Positions 7,293-7,879 of a stretch of 7,879 bases of DNA are shown here, one piece after another. The notes under the pieces were generated by a model, which had not been told where the DNA came from, did not search any database, and saw only the letters and a list, made by a program, of their open reading frames with translations. How positions within the stretch are numbered: the first letter of the stretch is position 1; the number at the start of each line of letters is the position of its first letter. The translations under genes were made by a program, and so were the position numbers. Source of the DNA: an uncultured Caulobacterales bacterium (lineage in GTDB: Bacteria > Pseudomonadota > Alphaproteobacteria > Caulobacterales > Caulobacteraceae); the NCBI GenBank assembly GCA_903889785.1, contig CAISYT010000192.1, forward strand, positions 1 through 7,879, read 5' to 3'.

Positions 7293-7879
7293 GTGACCAC
7301 TCCGTCTGACCATCGGATTCCAATCCGCCTGCTCGCCTTCGTGCTGGCGCTTACAGCCTTGCGCCTGGTCCTGGCGGCCGCGATCCATCCGACGGAAGAC
7401 GAAGCCTACTACCGCCTATGGGCCGCTGGGCTGCAGGCCGGCTACTATGACCATCCGCCAATGATTGTCTGGTGGATACGGCTGGGACAGATCATCGCGG
7501 GCGACACGCCCCTGGGCCTCCGCCTGATCCCGGTCCTGGCCAGCGCGATTGTGACCCTGCTGGTGTTCGACCTGGCCAAACGCCTGGGCCTTTCCATCCA
7601 AAGCGCCGAGCGCGCCTCGGTCTGGTACAGCGCGACCCTGCTGGCAGGCCTGGGGGCCAATATCGCCACACCCGATTCAGCCGCGACCCTGTTCTGGATC
7701 TGCACGGCCTGTTGCCTGATCCGAACCGAAGACGAGGGCGGAGAGTCCTGGTGGATCGCCGTTGGCGTCAGCGCCGGCCTGGCCTGCCTCTCGAAATATT
7801 CCGCCCTGTTCCTGGCCCCCGGTGCCGTTGGCTGGTTGCTCTGGCGCTATGGGCCCAATGGGCTGCCGCGGCCCTGGCC
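7293..7879 (+). CDS. ArnT/PMT-type (GT39-like) membrane glycosyltransferase, N-terminal part only
   Basis: The first 195 codons are present and the frame runs off the window end. The family is usually about 450-550 residues. A first membrane helix (about 11-30) is followed by HPTEDEAYYRLWAAGL (32-47). Its acidic D36/E37 pair sits where GT-C enzymes carry their catalytic/metal-site acid in the first periplasmic loop. YYDHPPMIVWW (51-61) is a hallmark of ArnT/PMT_2 proteins. Further matches are TPDSAATLFW (126-135) and LSKYSALFLAPG (166-177), with several more helices. Family members transfer a sugar from a polyprenyl phosphate to lipid A, protein or another acceptor on the periplasmic side. 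Neither donor nor acceptor can be assigned here. GTG at 7293 is preferred because it leads directly into the first helix. GTG at 7242 would add 17 polar residues (the frame closes at a TGA, 7233-7235). Neither has a strong ribosome binding site. The polyprenyl-phosphate glycosyltransferase upstream probably supplies its donor. Confidence 0.88.
   Translation, partial: MTTPSDHRIPIRLLAFVLALTALRLVLAAAIHPTEDEAYYRLWAAGLQAGYYDHPPMIVWWIRLGQIIAGDTPLGLRLIPVLASAIVTLLVFDLAKRLGLSIQSAERASVWYSATLLAGLGANIATPDSAATLFWICTACCLIRTEDEGGESWWIAVGVSAGLACLSKYSALFLAPGAVGWLLWRYGPNGLPRPW

Noticed and set aside
1..7879. Search for a mobile element, CRISPR array, defence system or phage island
   Set aside because: No transposase, integrase, direct-repeat array, attachment-site duplication, tRNA or nuclease gene was seen. 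The genes are chromosomal-type transport and envelope functions.

Overview
The window comes from a GC-rich Gram-negative bacterium. High G/C at third codon positions, frequent GTG starts and the gene content suggest Alphaproteobacteria, although no rRNA, tRNA or marker gene settles the lineage. All six substantial genes look intact, apart from the two cut by the window edges. I see no insertion sequence, CRISPR array, phage gene or tRNA.

Left edge (1-1178, minus strand): most of a major facilitator superfamily transporter of the metabolite:H+ symporter (MHS) type, related to alpha-ketoglutarate, proline/betaine and other organic-acid carriers. It is truncated by the window start. A divergent intergenic region of about 260 bp (1179-1437) follows, with one small minus-strand open frame that might be a short protein.

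Centre (1438-5709, plus strand): a tightly packed three-gene operon. It encodes a LolD/MacB-type ABC ATPase, an 845-residue double-FtsX permease and an exported two-domain lipocalin-like (AttH/CrtC-like) protein. The ATPase and permease genes overlap by 11 nt, and the permease stop overlaps the next ATG by one base (TGATG). The layout matches the attEFGH-type cassettes known from Agrobacterium and other proteobacteria. Such cassettes are thought to move or handle a lipid-like molecule at the inner membrane/periplasm, but their substrate is not established.

Right part (5878-7879, plus strand): a family 2 glycosyltransferase of the dolichol-phosphate-mannose-synthase type fused to a C-terminal GtrA membrane domain, then, after a 257-bp gap, the first 195 codons of an ArnT/PMT-type (GT39-like) membrane glycosyltransferase. 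By family knowledge, the first would make a polyprenyl-phosphate-linked sugar and the second would use one on the periplasmic side, so they form a plausible donor-maker/acceptor-transfer pair for an envelope glycan or lipid. The gap between them holds an inverted repeat across the end of the first gene and a 60-codon minus-strand open frame ending just beside it. That frame may be a small gene or the relic of a lost one.

The best-supported content is conventional membrane transport and envelope chemistry. The least explained pieces are the two small minus-strand frames at 1273-1419 and 7073-7255.
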